From positions 179,768-243,767 of the forward strand of contig JBGTNL010000022.1 in the NCBI GenBank assembly GCA_041743085.1: a stretch of 64,000 nt of DNA, in the 5' to 3' direction. The position numbers were made by a program, and so were the translations under genes. The notes below the pieces were generated by a model. It made no database searches. It was given only the letters and a program-made list of their open reading frames with translations, and was not told where the DNA came from. Positions within the stretch are counted from its first letter, which is position 1. Every line of letters starts with the position of its first letter. Positions 63,850 through 64,000 of this stretch are shown here, piece by piece. The stretch is from JAFMPW01 sp041743085 (GTDB lineage Bacteria; Bacteroidota; Bacteroidia; Flavobacteriales; Flavobacteriaceae).

Positions 63850-63925
63850 TTGGGTTACCAAGTTATTCGTTATTTAGTCGGAACGCTATAATAACTTAAT
63901 AATCAATAACCTAATAACTATTATG
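63850..63925. repeat. AT-rich degenerate word array with facing arms
   Basis: The first arm consists of GTTATTGGGTTACC, AAGTTATTC, GTTATTTAG; the second arm, after a CGGAACGC gap, of AATAACTTAATAATCAA, TAACCTAATAAC. The arms are loosely inverted, so the array could fold as a hairpin. The words are seven- to nine-base variants of TAATAAC(C/T). From 63558 to 63849 no gene is apparent, apart from short frames of 25 codons. Confidence 0.5.
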
Positions 63926-63970
63926 GCTAAAATGTTTTTAGAAACTGAAAGTCTTGCACTAAAGTGCATA

Positions 63971-63989
63971 CCTGCCTGCCGCAGGCAGG
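63971..63989. repeat. Short GC palindrome CCTGCCTGCcGCAGGCAGG
   Basis: A perfect 9+9 palindrome around one base, near-identical to the 20-bp palindrome at 59894-59913; a degraded form is at 17836-17854. Confidence 0.55.
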
Positions 63990-64000
63990 GTTTCAACTAA

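Overview
The window looks like chromosomal DNA from a marine Flavobacteriaceae bacterium (Bacteroidota). Evidence is the -7 promoter motif TAnnTTTG upstream of several genes, the absence of strong Shine-Dalgarno sequences, many lipoprotein and Tat signal peptides, and typical family content: DUF1080, Gfo/Idh/MocA, GMC oxidoreductase, AP-endonuclease-like sugar isomerases, BNR-repeat exoproteins, a sulfatase, a LytTR/His_kinase pair, DUF3109 and PA0069-type radical SAM. No rRNA, tRNA, CRISPR array or complete insertion sequence was seen.

Region 1 (1-12.1 kb) is a sugar oxidation island. It holds a partial DUF1080 hydrolase/lyase, three TIM-barrel isomerases, two paralogous flavin GMC dehydrogenases with a three-cysteine motif, a Tat-exported gluconate-dehydrogenase-subunit-3 partner, a Gfo/Idh/MocA oxidoreductase and an MFS nucleoside/sugar permease. 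This set fits a periplasmic 3-keto-sugar route: oxidation at C3, cleavage of the keto-glycoside, isomerisation and reduction. A related block lies at 49.2-52.7 kb (GH109-type protein, DUF1080, Gfo/Idh/MocA).

Region 2 (12.1-20.1 kb) has a pair of 28-residue membrane micro-ORFs, the class Ia ribonucleotide reductase genes (nrdB, nrdA), and then a decayed stretch with repeat fragments, an AraC-family remnant, a repeat-protein remnant and small hypothetical genes. Region 3 (20.4-38.8 kb) is housekeeping and signalling: LytTR regulator with TPR histidine kinase, DUF3109, MarC, a CtpA-like S41 peptidase, dCMP deaminase, a frameshifted HupE/UreJ gene, a DnaJ/TerB protein, bacilliredoxin, PlsC, an HD hydrolase, an ECF42-like sigma factor with its YCII partner, radical SAM, enoyl-CoA hydratase, a histidine kinase and HemJ.

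Region 4 (38.9-53.9 kb) is exoprotein and catabolism: a sulfatase, two tandem ~1045-residue BNR/VPS10 proteins, a gamma-glutamyltransferase, the GH109/DUF1080/Gfo operon, a membrane-protein pseudogene with two in-frame stops, and a DUF1059 gene. Region 5 (54.0-64.0 kb) has a tripartite RND efflux operon, EcsC, a two-domain NTF2-like lipoprotein, a CHAD protein and a repeat-rich tail.

The intergenic DNA is unusually structured. It contains a 167-bp MITE-like element with terminal inverted repeats, a dispersed ~180-bp non-coding element in full and deleted states, short GC palindromes, and several degenerate word-reiteration arrays. Those arrays, the twin 28-residue micro-ORFs and the keto-sugar gene set are the most interesting signals here.
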